From the NCBI GenBank assembly GCA_963705525.1, contig CAVPJW010000002.1, positions 682,001 to 746,000 of the forward strand: 64,000 nucleotides of DNA. Direction: 5' to 3'. Of this stretch, positions 17,550 to 26,286 are shown in pieces. Position 1 is the first letter of the stretch; every line of letters starts with the position of its first letter. The notes beneath the pieces were generated by a model. That model searched no databases. It was not told the origin of the DNA and saw only the letters and a program-made list of their open reading frames with translations. Source of the stretch: CAVPJW01 sp963705525. Its GTDB lineage: Bacteria > Acidobacteriota > Vicinamibacteria > Vicinamibacterales > CAVPJW01. The position numbers and the translations under genes were made by a program.

Positions 17550-18803
17550 CTACCGCAGGCGAACCCGGTCGAATGCATCCCATGCCGACATGTCGGATAG
17601 CACGACCTGATCGCCTTCCTTGAGTCCCTGCATGATCTCGATGGTGTTCACCGAGCTGCGGCCCAGCTTCACCTGGGTGCGCGCGGCTTCGCCGCCTTGA
17701 TCGAGCTTGAACAGACCGACCGTGCTCTGTTCCTGTCCAAAGGCCGGACGCCCAACGTAGAGCACATTGGTCAGCCGCTCCAGTTCGATGGTGCCGTCGA
17801 CACTCAGGTCCGGCCGCGCACCCTTGGGAAGGTCGCCGGTGATCTGCACGTCCACGAGCACCGTACCGTTCTGCACCGATGGATCGATGCGCGCCACTCG
17901 GCCTCCGACCACACCGTTCCGTGTATCGATGACCGACGGCTGTCCGATCTGAATGTCCTTCGCCTGGGTCTCCGCGATGCGCAGTTCGGCCTTCAGCCTG
18001 GAGGGATCGGCGACGCGGGCGAGGTTGGTGCCCGGCATGACTCGCTGCCCGACTTCGACCGGCACGAGCTGCAGCACGCCTTCGACACCCGCTCGCACAT
18101 GGAGCGCCTCGTACTGGCTCCGCCTGAGGTCGGCCAGTGCGCGCAGCTGATCGACTTCCGCCTGCTGGACCGCCAATCGCGCTTTCACCGACTCACTGTT
18201 ACTGGCGAGGCGCTTCTCTTCGATCTCGTTCCGTTTGGCCAGCGATTCGGCCTGCACTTTGGACTGTTTCAGGATCAATTCTGAAACCAGCTGCTGCTTG
18301 GCGAGCTCCTCATTGACTTCTGCCTGGAGTTTTGCCGACGTGTAGTCGGCCTGAACGGTGGCGGCTTGCGCCTGCTGCGCGAGGTACTCGTTCTGCAACT
18401 GCACGCGGAGGTTCGCGAGGCCGGCTTCGGCGGCCTTGAGGCGAAGCTCGGCGTCGGTTTTCTCCTGTTCGAGCTGCGGGTTGCTGAGCTCGAGGATGAT
18501 TGAGTTGGGTTTCACGGTCGGTCCCGGCCTGAGGACGATGCGCTCAACACGACCTTCGGTGGTCGCGGGAATCCAGCGCGTCTCTTCCGGCACGAGCGTT
18601 CCGAGCCCGCGCACCTGTCGGAGCATCGCGCCACGCTTGACGGTGTCAACCCAGACAGTCGCCCGTTCGACTGTTGGCGCAGCCGGCTTGAGGCGCGAGA
18701 GCCCGAGCGTGATGAGCAGGACTGCCACCGCGGCGACTCCCGCATACATGTAGCGGCGAATCTTCTTGTTCCGGGCGACAGACTTCGGGCGAGCAACATC
18801 CAT
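17550..18803 (-). CDS. HlyD/RND-type periplasmic adaptor (membrane fusion) protein
   Basis: A 417-residue protein with one N-terminal membrane helix (about 18-37, YAGVAAVAVLLITLGLS) and a beta-barrel/lipoyl region (TEGRVERIVLRPGPTVKPN). A long coiled-coil hairpin at about 105-225 is rich in Leu/Ala/Gln/Glu. The second lipoyl half and barrel (GVLQLVPVEVGQRVMPG) follow, with a terminal membrane-proximal domain (LKEGDQVVLSDMSAWD). It should link the ADOP/ABC inner-membrane complex to an outer-membrane channel. It is the first gene of the operon; no TolC gene is in the window. Confidence 0.93.
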   Translation of the reverse strand: MDVARPKSVARNKKIRRYMYAGVAAVAVLLITLGLSRLKPAAPTVERATVWVDTVKRGAMLRQVRGLGTLVPEETRWIPATTEGRVERIVLRPGPTVKPNSIILELSNPQLEQEKTDAELRLKAAEAGLANLRVQLQNEYLAQQAQAATVQADYTSAKLQAEVNEELAKQQLVSELILKQSKVQAESLAKRNEIEEKRLASNSESVKARLAVQQAEVDQLRALADLRRSQYEALHVRAGVEGVLQLVPVEVGQRVMPGTNLARVADPSRLKAELRIAETQAKDIQIGQPSVIDTRNGVVGGRVARIDPSVQNGTVLVDVQITGDLPKGARPDLSVDGTIELERLTNVLYVGRPAFGQEQSTVGLFKLDQGGEAARTQVKLGRSSVNTIEIMQGLKEGDQVVLSDMSAWDAFDRVRLR

Positions 18804-18880
18804 TGGAGTCTTAGACGGAAGCAGAGGTCAAAAAGTGCACTGACATGGGACGTTCTTGAGATTCGGACGCCCTATGTAAG

Positions 18881-18896
18881 GTCAAACGTCGTGCCA
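18881..18896 (-). promoter_or_regulatory. Putative sigma-54 (-24/-12) promoter of the efflux operon
   Basis: On the minus strand the sequence reads TGGCACGACGTTTGAC. This matches the -24/-12 consensus (TGGCAC, five bases, TTGC) except that the -12 dinucleotide is GA instead of GC; spacing is exact. It lies about 80 bases upstream of the adaptor ATG at 18803. The same operon encodes an NtrC-type enhancer-binding regulator, the class that activates sigma-54 RNA polymerase. Confidence 0.5.
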
Positions 18897-18972
18897 GGTG
18901 GTACCGACAGGATATCCCATTGCTTTCTGGGGGATTTGCCTTTTTCTGACCGCGTATGACTGACCAGACTGT

Positions 18973-19004
18973 CCGGGTGTGGGACGACATGGTCCCATGC
19001 CCGG
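18973..19004. promoter_or_regulatory. Inverted repeat: enhancer site or dpaL terminator
   Basis: CCGGG TG TGGGAC, a 6-base loop, then GTCCCA TG CCCGG. The arms pair except for the central TG/TG mismatch. It lies about 80-110 bases upstream of the -24/-12 element, a normal distance for an NtrC-type activator site. It also lies 11 bases after the stop of the minus-strand lyase gene, so it could equally be a hairpin terminator; no T-run follows it. Confidence 0.45.
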
Positions 19005-19014
19005 CCAGGCCGTC

Positions 19015-20088
19015 TCAGGGCCCTTCCGTCACGACAATCAGCACGCGGGCCTGACGGTGAAGGCCGGCCGCTTGCCGGACAGGCGCAAGGTCGGGGTCGG
19101 TCATGAGCTCGATCAGTGTCGCAACGCCGCACGCTCCTGAGAGCCCCGCGCGAACAACCGGATCATTCCCTCCGGGGCGAGCCAGGAGATCAACAGCGCG
19201 CCGGCCCGCATCGTCGTCCACGGCGACGAAGGCGTCCATACCGCAGGCGATGGTCGGCCAGGCCGTCGTCGAGACCTCCGCGCAGCGGAGGCCTTCCATC
19301 ATGGTGGCAAGCGGGCCGGCAAGCGTGACGGGCCACCCGGCGCGCGCGGACGCCTGTAGGCACGCCGCCGTGGTCGGCTCCGCGGCGATGACGAACGGCC
19401 GCGGGCTCGCCCGGTGAAACCGAAACCAGGACAAGCCTGCGCACGCCAGACCCCCGACACCCGCCTGCAGGATGACGACGTCCGGCTCGATGTCGGTCTG
19501 GGTGGCGACCTCGCCGAAGATGTGCGTGTAACCGAGCATGATCGCGCGCGGGATCTCGTCGTAGCCTGGCCATCCCGTGTCGGAGATGACTTGCCATCCC
19601 TGACGTTCGGCCTCTGCTGCCGCCTCGCGCACGGCATCGTCGTACGGTCCGTCGAACACGACGACCCGGGCCCCCTCGCGCGCGATGGCTTCGATTCGCT
19701 CCGGGCGCGTGCGAGCCGGTATGTAGATCACCGCCTCGAGACCCTGATCGCGTGCGGCGCGTGCTACGGCGCGACCATGATTGCCGGCCGTCGCGCAGGC
19801 GAGAACAGGCCGCGACGTGCGGAGGCGCTCCGCGATCTGCGCCACGGCGAACGTGACGCCGACGATCTTGAAGGCGTTCATGCCGTAGCGTTCGGACTCG
19901 TCCTTGATCAGCAGGTCGCCGAGGCCGAGTGTTTCGGCGAGGTGCGGAAGTCGACGCAGGGGCGTCGGCGCGAGCTCGGGCCGCGCCTTGAAGAACTGTT
20001 CGACGCTCGCATAGTCGCCGGCGTCGAACAGACCACGCGCCAACGGATCCGCATTCGCATTCAGATGGAACATCGCTCGATGAAACAC
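19015..20088 (-). CDS. PLP-dependent lyase, diaminopropionate ammonia-lyase-like
   Basis: A 357-residue fold-type II PLP enzyme. The PLP lysine is in IKDESERYGMNAFK (about residues 60-73), followed by LACATAGNHGRAVARAA (substrate/phosphate loop) and a C-terminal Gly/Ser-rich phosphate cup (LSGACGVATL). The DES.R.G..AFK layout and the long GWPGYDEIPRAIMLGY segment are those of diaminopropionate ammonia-lyase (YgeX/DpaL) rather than threonine dehydratase. DpaL converts 2,3-diaminopropionate to pyruvate and ammonia. It is slightly shorter than typical (about 400). No purine-catabolism neighbours are seen. ATG 20070 is an alternative start. Confidence 0.75.
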   Translation of the reverse strand: MFHRAMFHLNANADPLARGLFDAGDYASVEQFFKARPELAPTPLRRLPHLAETLGLGDLLIKDESERYGMNAFKIVGVTFAVAQIAERLRTSRPVLACATAGNHGRAVARAARDQGLEAVIYIPARTRPERIEAIAREGARVVVFDGPYDDAVREAAAEAERQGWQVISDTGWPGYDEIPRAIMLGYTHIFGEVATQTDIEPDVVILQAGVGGLACAGLSWFRFHRASPRPFVIAAEPTTAACLQASARAGWPVTLAGPLATMMEGLRCAEVSTTAWPTIACGMDAFVAVDDDAGRRAVDLLARPGGNDPVVRAGLSGACGVATLIELMTDPDLAPVRQAAGLHRQARVLIVVTEGP

Positions 20089-20255
20089 CGAACACGAGCG
20101 CGAGGCAACATGTTTCGTGGCCCGCGGAGCGCCGCTTCACACACGTACTCGTTGGTGGTACTCTGGTGGTGAAGGATGGCCGGGTCGTGGAGAACGTCGC
20201 ACCTGACCGACCTGACGAGTACACATTAACCGAAGCCGGTAGCCTGGAGCCCCTG

Positions 20256-20693
20256 ATGCCTTATCCTGAATTCCTGATCGCCCCGATGCGTGAAGAGCTG
20301 ACCGCACTCGGCGTCGAAGAGTTGAGAACGGCCGAAGCCGTCGATCGGTTCGTTCACCAGCCGGACGGCGTGGCGCTGATCGTCGTGAACTCTGTCTGCG
20401 GATGCGCGGCGGGGAAGGCGCGACCAGGGCTGGCGCTCGCGCTTCGTCACGGTGTCCGGCCGGATCGCCTGGGTACTGTTTTCGCCGGCGCCGATATCGA
20501 AGCCACCGACCGGGCTCGAGCGTATTTTTCCGGTTATGCTCCATCGTCGCCGTCGATGGGGCTGCTTCGTGACGGCAAGCTGCTGTACATTCTCGAACGC
20601 CATCAGATAGAGAACCGCGACGCGATGAGCATCGCCCGCGAGCTCGCCGCGGCCTTCGATCGTTGGTGCTCCGGAGCACCCACCACCGCATAA
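20256..20693 (+). CDS. Bacilliredoxin (BrxA/BrxB, DUF1094 family)
   Basis: A 145-residue thioredoxin-fold protein with the characteristic CGC active site in VVNSVCGCAAGKARPGLALA (about 46-65). It also has GTVFAGADIEATDRARAYF, the cis-Pro-like YAPSSPSMGLLRDGKLLY and a terminal helix. Bacilliredoxins remove bacillithiol from proteins; here the partner thiol is unknown. ATG 20256 was chosen (GGAG at 20246-20249); the frame opens 30 codons earlier. It converges with moaA. Confidence 0.88.
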   Translation: MPYPEFLIAPMREELTALGVEELRTAEAVDRFVHQPDGVALIVVNSVCGCAAGKARPGLALALRHGVRPDRLGTVFAGADIEATDRARAYFSGYAPSSPSMGLLRDGKLLYILERHQIENRDAMSIARELAAAFDRWCSGAPTTA

Positions 20694-20730
20694 GAGTCGC
20701 GCTCGGGCGGATGCAGGACTGGTTGTGGTG

Positions 20731-20746
20731 CCGGGCGTGAGCCCGG
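20731..20746. terminator. Hairpin between convergent genes
   Basis: CCGGGC-GTGA-GCCCGG, a perfect 6-bp G/C stem with a 4-base loop. It is centred in the 65-base gap between the bacilliredoxin and moaA stop codons, so it could serve both strands. It lacks a T-tract. Confidence 0.4.
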
Positions 20747-20758
20747 TCAGGCGGCGCG

Positions 20759-21779
20759 CTATCCGCCGCGCGTGTGCATCTCGAGGTGTGGGTCCTTGCG
20801 CAGCGTGCTCACCGGGATGAGCGGCGTCCGGCGTTGAATCGCGAGTCGATCTTCGGCGCCGCGATCCGTTCGCGCCTGCCAATGGTTCAAGATCAAGGCG
20901 CGGAGTTCGTCGTCTGAGGCGCCGCCCCGGATGGCGGCAGCGCAGGTCCATCCCTTCGGTGGCATAGAGGCAGAGATACCAGACGCCATCCGCCGTCAGT
21001 CGGCTGCGATCGCAGCTCGCGCAAAAGGGTTCGGTCGTTGACGAAATGATCCCGAAGATCGTCCCATCCGGGAGCGCGAATCGATCTGCGGGTGCAGATG
21101 TTTCTTCGGAGATCGGTGTAATGATTCCGTAGTGGGCCTCGAGCCGCTGCAGCATTTCAGCGCGCGACACGACCTTGTCCATTGACCAGCGGGTCGCCCC
21201 TCCGACGTCCATGTACTCAATGAAGCGTACCTCTCCGTGAACCGTGCGCCCAAATTCCAGGAGGCGCACCAGCTCATCGTCGTTCACTCCGCGGAGGATT
21301 ACGGCGTCGATCTTCAGTTCACCGAAGACTGTCGCGCACTCGGCGATGCCATCGAGCACCTGAGGGAGCGCGTCGAATCGGGTTAGCGTCCGAAATCGAT
21401 CAGCGTCGAGCGTATCGAGGCTGATGGTCACCCGGTGGAGGCCGGATTCCTTCAGCGCCGCTGCCTGCTCGGCGAGGAGCACGCCGTTTGTGGTGAGGGC
21501 GATGTCGGTGAGCGCAGGCTTCCCAGCCAGCATGCGGATGAGGGAAGGCAGGTCGCGGCGAAGAAGCGGCTCACCGCCCGTCAGGCGCACGCGATTCACA
21601 CCGATGCGCGTGAACACGTCCAGGAGACGACTGATCTCTTCGAATCCAAGCAGACTGTCACGCGGCAGCCACACGTACTCGGCTTCGGGCATGCAATAGG
21701 CGCAGCGCAGATTGCATCTGTCCGTTACAGACAGTCGTAGGTTGCGAAGCGGCCGGCCGAGCCGGTCTGAGACGGTCAT
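20759..21779 (-). CDS. moaA: GTP 3',8-cyclase MoaA (frameshifted near 3' end)
   Basis: MoaA makes the first intermediate of molybdenum cofactor from GTP. ATG 21779 starts TVSDRLGRPLRNLRLSVTD; the radical SAM cysteines are in CNLRCAYCMPE. The second 4Fe-4S cluster cysteines are in EPFCASCDRSRL and in WYLCLYATEG. The frame then breaks: after GMDLR the expected AAIRGGASDDELRALIL tail continues in the next frame to the stop at 20759, ending in HTRGG. The terminal GG is the functionally needed MoaA tail. One extra base near 20939 explains it. The gene starts 7 bases after the amrS stop. Confidence 0.92.
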
Positions 21780-21786
21780 GTCGCGA

Positions 21787-22908
21787 TCAGTCGATGTGGA
21801 CGACGGAAATACGTCGCCCGGCACGGAATGGATGGCTGGTGATCTGACCCTCGAACCTGGATCCCCATCGTCCGGGGATTTGGAGGCTGCAATGTGGGCA
21901 GCGGCCGTCGGCAGTCAGCGTGTAGCTTTGCACGAGATATCCGTAGCGAGCAATCAGTGTGGACCCACAGCCCGGACAGTCCGTGTTTTCGAGGCTGCCG
22001 ACGCGGCCGGGCAGGTTCCCAGCATAAACGAAATGCAGCCCCGCCTCTCGGCCGATGGCGGCCGCCCGCTCGAGCATCTCGACCGTGGTGTCGGGCGGGC
22101 CCGTCATCTGGTAGTCCCCGTGAAACGCCGTGACGTGCCACGGAATGTCCGGGGAGATATCGGCCAGGAATCTCGTGAGGGCCATGAGCTCTGACTCCGA
22201 GTCGTTGAAGCCCGGAATCAGGAGCGTCACGACTTCGAGCCAGAATCCCATCTCGTGCACCCGACGGATCGAGTCGAGAATCGGCTGGATTCGACCACCA
22301 AGCTCGCGATAATGCTTGTCGTCAAAGCTTTTCAAGTCGATCTTGTAGAGATCGACCCACGGGCGGAGATACTCGAGCACGCGAGGCGTCGCGTTGCCGT
22401 TCGACACGAAGCCGGTGAGCAGTCCGGCAGCCCTGGCTTCGCGAAAGATCGCGACGGCCCACTCGCTCGTAATGAGCGGCTCGTTGTACGTGCTCACGAG
22501 AATCTTGGCTCCGAGCTCCACGGCGTTCTCGACCAGCGCTCGCGGATCGGCCTCGATCGGCGGAGCGACAGCATGCGGATCGCGGATTGCCTGCGAAGTC
22601 ACCCAGTTCTGACAATACGAACAATGCAGATCGCATCCGAGCATGCCGAAGCTGTAGGCCAGCGCGCCAGGATGCGCATGGAAAAACGGCTTCTTCTCGA
22701 CGGGATCGCATTGGACGCCCCCGACATAGCCCCAGGGCACCATCAGACGACCGCCGCGATTGAAGCGGACCTTGCAGACGCCGACCGCGCCAGGAGGGAT
22801 TCGGCAGTTGTGCCCGCATGCATAGCAGTGGACCCAATTCCGGTCGAGAGGGTCGTAGAGCTCGCCCTCGCGTGTTTGCTGTTCCAGAACCTCTGCTAGA
22901 GTGGACAT
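21787..22908 (-). CDS. amrS: AmmeMemoRadiSam system radical SAM enzyme
   Basis: A 373-residue radical SAM protein. The N-terminal block has WVHCYACGHNCRIPPGAVGVC (two extra Cys pairs), then the SAM-cluster motif GCDLHCSYCQNW (CxxxCxxC). PKP/TYNEP-type residues follow (VSTYNEPL) and a C-terminal Cys-rich knuckle (NTDCPGCGSTLIAR ... CPHCSL). This is the AmrS family, usually linked to MEMO-like AmrB and AMMECR1-like AmrA, neither of which is in the window. ATG 22908 was chosen because upstream codons overlap the divergent gene. Substrate unknown. Confidence 0.88.
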   Translation of the reverse strand: MSTLAEVLEQQTREGELYDPLDRNWVHCYACGHNCRIPPGAVGVCKVRFNRGGRLMVPWGYVGGVQCDPVEKKPFFHAHPGALAYSFGMLGCDLHCSYCQNWVTSQAIRDPHAVAPPIEADPRALVENAVELGAKILVSTYNEPLITSEWAVAIFREARAAGLLTGFVSNGNATPRVLEYLRPWVDLYKIDLKSFDDKHYRELGGRIQPILDSIRRVHEMGFWLEVVTLLIPGFNDSESELMALTRFLADISPDIPWHVTAFHGDYQMTGPPDTTVEMLERAAAIGREAGLHFVYAGNLPGRVGSLENTDCPGCGSTLIARYGYLVQSYTLTADGRCPHCSLQIPGRWGSRFEGQITSHPFRAGRRISVVHID

Positions 22909-22989
22909 GACATTCCGGCCGGTGCCTTCATCCATTGTCGGCTGAGGTGGACTGGAATTCAACTTGCGGGTGGTCCGGAGAGAAACCGA

Positions 22990-24123
22990 TTGGCTCAGGC
23001 CCGTCCAGCCAGCCGCCGGCTCTTGTCGCTCGACGTTTTTCGCGGTCTGACCATGGCCGCGATGGTGATCGTCAACAATCCGGGCGACTGGAACAACGTC
23101 TACTGGCCGCTTCTCCACGCGGAGTGGAACGGCTGGACGCCCACAGACCTCGTCTTTCCATTTTTCCTCTTCATCATGGGCGTTTCAATGACGCTGGCCA
23201 GGCGGCCGCTCACTTGGACCCGCATCGTCCAGCGCGGCGCGACCATCATCGGGCTGGGGCTCTTCATGAGCGGCTTTCCCTTCTTCAATCCGTCGCACTG
23301 GCGCATACCGGGCGTTCTCGTGCGCATTGGACTCTGCTATCTCGGTTCCGCTGCCGCCCTGCGGACGGCACGCCGTGACGATGCGACTCCGAGACAGCAA
23401 GCGGTGCGCGTCGGTGTTCTCACCGTCGTGCTGATCGTGGCGTACTGGATTGCGATGACGCAGATTTCGACGCCCTGGGCGATTCGTGGGGATCTGTCGC
23501 CGGAGGGCAACCTGGGAGCGGCGCTCGATCGAGCGCTGCTCGGCGGCCACACGTACAAACCGCGATGGGACCCGGAGGGAATGCTCGGCACATTCCCCGC
23601 GATTGCCACCACGCTGACGGGCATCCTCGCCGGTTTCGGGCTGCTGTCGTCGAATGCTCGCAAGACAGGAATGCTGGCCCTGTCCGGCGTTGCCGCCGTG
23701 GTTCTCGGCCTTCTGTGGAGCCGGAGCTTTCCGATCAACAAGAATCTGTGGACCAGCTCGTATGTGGTGTTTACCTCTGGCGCCGCAGCCGTGCTGCTCG
23801 CCGTGCTCTACGTCTCGCTCGATGCGCCGTCGGCGGATTCGGCATCAGCGCTGCGAAGATTGACGCAGCCCTTCGTGGTCCTCGGTTCCAATGCCATCGC
23901 GCTCTTCGTGATTTCCGGGCTCGTCGGCAAGACGTTGATGCTGACCAAAGTGGCTGGAAGCTCAGGTGAGTCGGTCAGCCTGCAACGGCGCATTTACGAG
24001 AATTGGTTTACGCCGCTCGCGAGCCCGAAGAACGCGTCGCTCTTGTACGCGGTTGTGAACCTCGCTCTGCTGTTCTTCCTGCTATCCGTCATGTACCGGC
24101 GGAAGATTTTTCTCAAGGTCTGA
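22990..24123 (+). CDS. HGSNAT/NagX-like membrane acyltransferase
   Basis: A 377-residue polytopic membrane protein with about ten helices. The start SRRLLSLDVFRGLTMAAMVIVNNPGDW and the PTDLVFPFFLFIMGVSM segment are diagnostic of the DUF5009/heparan-alpha-glucosaminide N-acetyltransferase group, which transfers acetyl from cytoplasmic acetyl-CoA across the membrane to sugar amines. The conserved NxxxW/PTD residues are present; the acceptor is unknown. It starts at TTG 22990 and its stop overlaps the MFS gene start (TGATG). Confidence 0.85.
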   Translation: MAQARPASRRLLSLDVFRGLTMAAMVIVNNPGDWNNVYWPLLHAEWNGWTPTDLVFPFFLFIMGVSMTLARRPLTWTRIVQRGATIIGLGLFMSGFPFFNPSHWRIPGVLVRIGLCYLGSAAALRTARRDDATPRQQAVRVGVLTVVLIVAYWIAMTQISTPWAIRGDLSPEGNLGAALDRALLGGHTYKPRWDPEGMLGTFPAIATTLTGILAGFGLLSSNARKTGMLALSGVAAVVLGLLWSRSFPINKNLWTSSYVVFTSGAAAVLLAVLYVSLDAPSADSASALRRLTQPFVVLGSNAIALFVISGLVGKTLMLTKVAGSSGESVSLQRRIYENWFTPLASPKNASLLYAVVNLALLFFLLSVMYRRKIFLKV

Positions 24124-25313
24124 TGATTCGCGGTCGGGCGCTCCGTGACCTTCCAAGGTCCGTCTGGACCCTCGGGTGGGGCAGTTTCTTCACGGACACC
24201 GCCAGCGAAGCGATCTATCCAATCCTCCCGTACTTCGTCATTCACGCACTTGGCGGCAATCCGATCTCGCTCGGAGTCATCGAAGGCGCTGCCGACGCCA
24301 CGAACAGCCTGGTCAAACTGTGGTCGGGCCGCTGGTCCGACCGGACCCGCGCGCGGAAACCCCTGGTGGTGGCAGGCTATGGAATTGCGACGGTGGTCCG
24401 GCCACTCACCGCGCTCGCGACCACGTGGTGGCATGTTTTCGCGGTTCGATGTGCGGATCGATTCGGCAAGGGGATTCGGGGCGCTCCTCGCGACGCCTTG
24501 CTGGCCGATCTCGCGCCCATCCAGTCGAGGGGCCTTGCGTTCGGCTTTCATCGCGCGATGGACAATGCCGGCGCCGTTGTCGGGCCCTTGCTGGCGTCGG
24601 CGTACCTCTTCTGCCTGCCGGGCCATTACCGATCGCTCTTCGCATTGACCATCGTTCCCGGATCGCTCGCGGTGTTGCTGCTCATGCGATTGCCGGAGCC
24701 AGGCACCCGCGCCCGGTCATCGACGCCGACTGCGGCAGCGACGCATTCGTGGCGAGAGCTGCCGCCGACCCTGTGGCGCGTCCTGGTCGCGATTCTGGTG
24801 TTCACGCTGGGCAACTCAACGGACGCGTTTCTTCTGTGGCGGTTGACTGACGTGACCGGTGGGATCACCACGATTCCTCTGCTGTGGGCCGGCCTCAACC
24901 TGATCAAGTCGGTGACGGCTGTCGTGGGCGGCGGGCTCTCGGACCGGTTCGATCGACGCCTGGTGATCGCGTCGGGGTGGGGAGTATACGCAGCCGTTTA
25001 TGCAGGCTTTGCGGTCGCTCAGTCGGCGGCCATCTTGATCGTCTTGTTCTTCATCTATGGACTGTATTTCGGCCTCACGGAGGGCGTGGAGCGCGCGCTT
25101 ATCGCGGACTTCGCGCCGGCCAGTCTCCGAGGCACGGCGTTCGGCATCTACAACGCCGCGCTCGGCGTCGGAGCGATGATCGCAAGTCTCGTATTTGGCG
25201 TGTTGTGGGAAACCGCGGGTGCAGCCGTCGCGTTCGGAACGGGCGCGGGCCTTGCGGTCGGCGCCGCGGTGCTGATGTTGACCATGGTCCCGCGCTCGTC
25301 TGTCGCCTCTTAG
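24123..25313 (+). CDS. MFS transporter
   Basis: About 396 residues from ATG 24123, which overlaps the acyltransferase stop; the frame is open 40 codons upstream but those overlap a membrane gene in another frame. Twelve hydrophobic segments are visible. The loop 2-3 motif appears as GRWSDRTRARKPLVVAGY, and the symmetric loop 8-9 motif as GLSDRFDRRLVIASGW. DRFGKGIRGAPRDALLAD is shared with a subgroup of uncharacterised bacterial MFS permeases. Substrate cannot be predicted. Confidence 0.88.
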   Translation: MIRGRALRDLPRSVWTLGWGSFFTDTASEAIYPILPYFVIHALGGNPISLGVIEGAADATNSLVKLWSGRWSDRTRARKPLVVAGYGIATVVRPLTALATTWWHVFAVRCADRFGKGIRGAPRDALLADLAPIQSRGLAFGFHRAMDNAGAVVGPLLASAYLFCLPGHYRSLFALTIVPGSLAVLLLMRLPEPGTRARSSTPTAAATHSWRELPPTLWRVLVAILVFTLGNSTDAFLLWRLTDVTGGITTIPLLWAGLNLIKSVTAVVGGGLSDRFDRRLVIASGWGVYAAVYAGFAVAQSAAILIVLFFIYGLYFGLTEGVERALIADFAPASLRGTAFGIYNAALGVGAMIASLVFGVLWETAGAAVAFGTGAGLAVGAAVLMLTMVPRSSVAS

Positions 25314-25314
25314 A

Positions 25315-25346
25315 CCTGAGACTCTTCGACCCTGAGACTCTTCGAC
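25315..25346. repeat. Two exact tandem copies of a 16-base word
   Basis: CCTGAGACTCTTCGAC occurs at 25315-25330 and again at 25331-25346, with a third partial word (CTCGAG) after it. It fills the gap between the convergent MFS and SPFH genes and resembles the spacer at 5404-5486. Confidence 0.6.
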
Positions 25347-25354
25347 CTCGAGAG

Positions 25355-26275
25355 CTACTTCTTTTTCACGATGTTCATCGCCGTCGCGATGATCGCTCCC
25401 ACATCCGTGAGATTCGTCGGCAGGATCATCGTGTTCGTGCTCTTGGCCAGACTGCCGAACTGGTTGATGTAATTGTCGGCGACCCGCAATTGCACCGCCT
25501 CGAACCCGCCCTCGACCCTGATGGCATCGGCCACGCGGCGGATGCCTTCGGCAGTCGCTGTCGCGACCGCAAGAATCGCGGCCGCCTGACCTTCGGCGAC
25601 GTTGATGTGCTCCTGTTTGGTGGCTTCGGATGCCTTGATGACCTGCTGCTTCTCGCCTTCAGCGTTGTTGATGGCGGCGTCTCGCGCGCCCTCCGACGTC
25701 AGCACAACCGCGCGCTTCTCCCGTTCGGCGCGCATCTGCTTCTCCATCGCCGCGAGAACGTCGCTCGGGGGCGTGATGTTCTTGATCTCGTACCGCAGCA
25801 CTTTCACGCCCCAGGACTCCGATGCCTTGTCCAACTCGGAGACCACCTGAATGTTGATGTTCGTCCGCTCTTCGAACGTCCGGTCGAGGTCGATCTTGCC
25901 GACCTCGCTCCGGAGGGTCGTTTGAGCAAGCTGAATGATCGCGAAGAGATAATCAGCGATGCCGTAGGAGGCCCGCTCGGCGTTCAGCACCTTGAGGTAG
26001 AGGATGCCGTCGACTCCCACCTGAACGTTGTCCCGAGTGATACAGACCTGCGCGGGAATATCGATCGACTGTTCCTTCAGCGAATGTCGATACCGGATGA
26101 CGTCGATGAACGGGAGGAGGAGATGAAATCCAGCGGCAAGCGTGCCATGGTACTTCCCGAGCCGCTCGATGACATAGGCGCTTTGCTGAGGCACGACCAC
26201 CGCGGTCTTGACGATCGTGATGATGACGAGCAGGGCCAGCACGAGGACGATAATCAAGGCAGGCGTCATGAACAC
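25355..26275 (-). CDS. SPFH/Band 7 (stomatin-like, QmcA-type) protein
   Basis: A 306-residue protein with one N-terminal membrane helix (about 3-24, rich in Ile/Val/Leu), then the SPFH domain. It has VVPQQSAYVIERLGKYHGTLAAGFH, a central ITRDNVQVGVDGILYLKV, and a C-terminal coiled coil with repeated Ala/Glu (about 190-260). QmcA/stomatin proteins form membrane microdomain scaffolds and control FtsH-type proteases. The nfeD-like gene lies 11 bases upstream on the same strand, the standard nfeD-stomatin pairing. Confidence 0.92.
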   Translation of the reverse strand: MFMTPALIIVLVLALLVIITIVKTAVVVPQQSAYVIERLGKYHGTLAAGFHLLLPFIDVIRYRHSLKEQSIDIPAQVCITRDNVQVGVDGILYLKVLNAERASYGIADYLFAIIQLAQTTLRSEVGKIDLDRTFEERTNINIQVVSELDKASESWGVKVLRYEIKNITPPSDVLAAMEKQMRAEREKRAVVLTSEGARDAAINNAEGEKQQVIKASEATKQEHINVAEGQAAAILAVATATAEGIRRVADAIRVEGGFEAVQLRVADNYINQFGSLAKSTNTMILPTNLTDVGAIIATAMNIVKKK

Positions 26276-26286
26276 CTCACATCACG

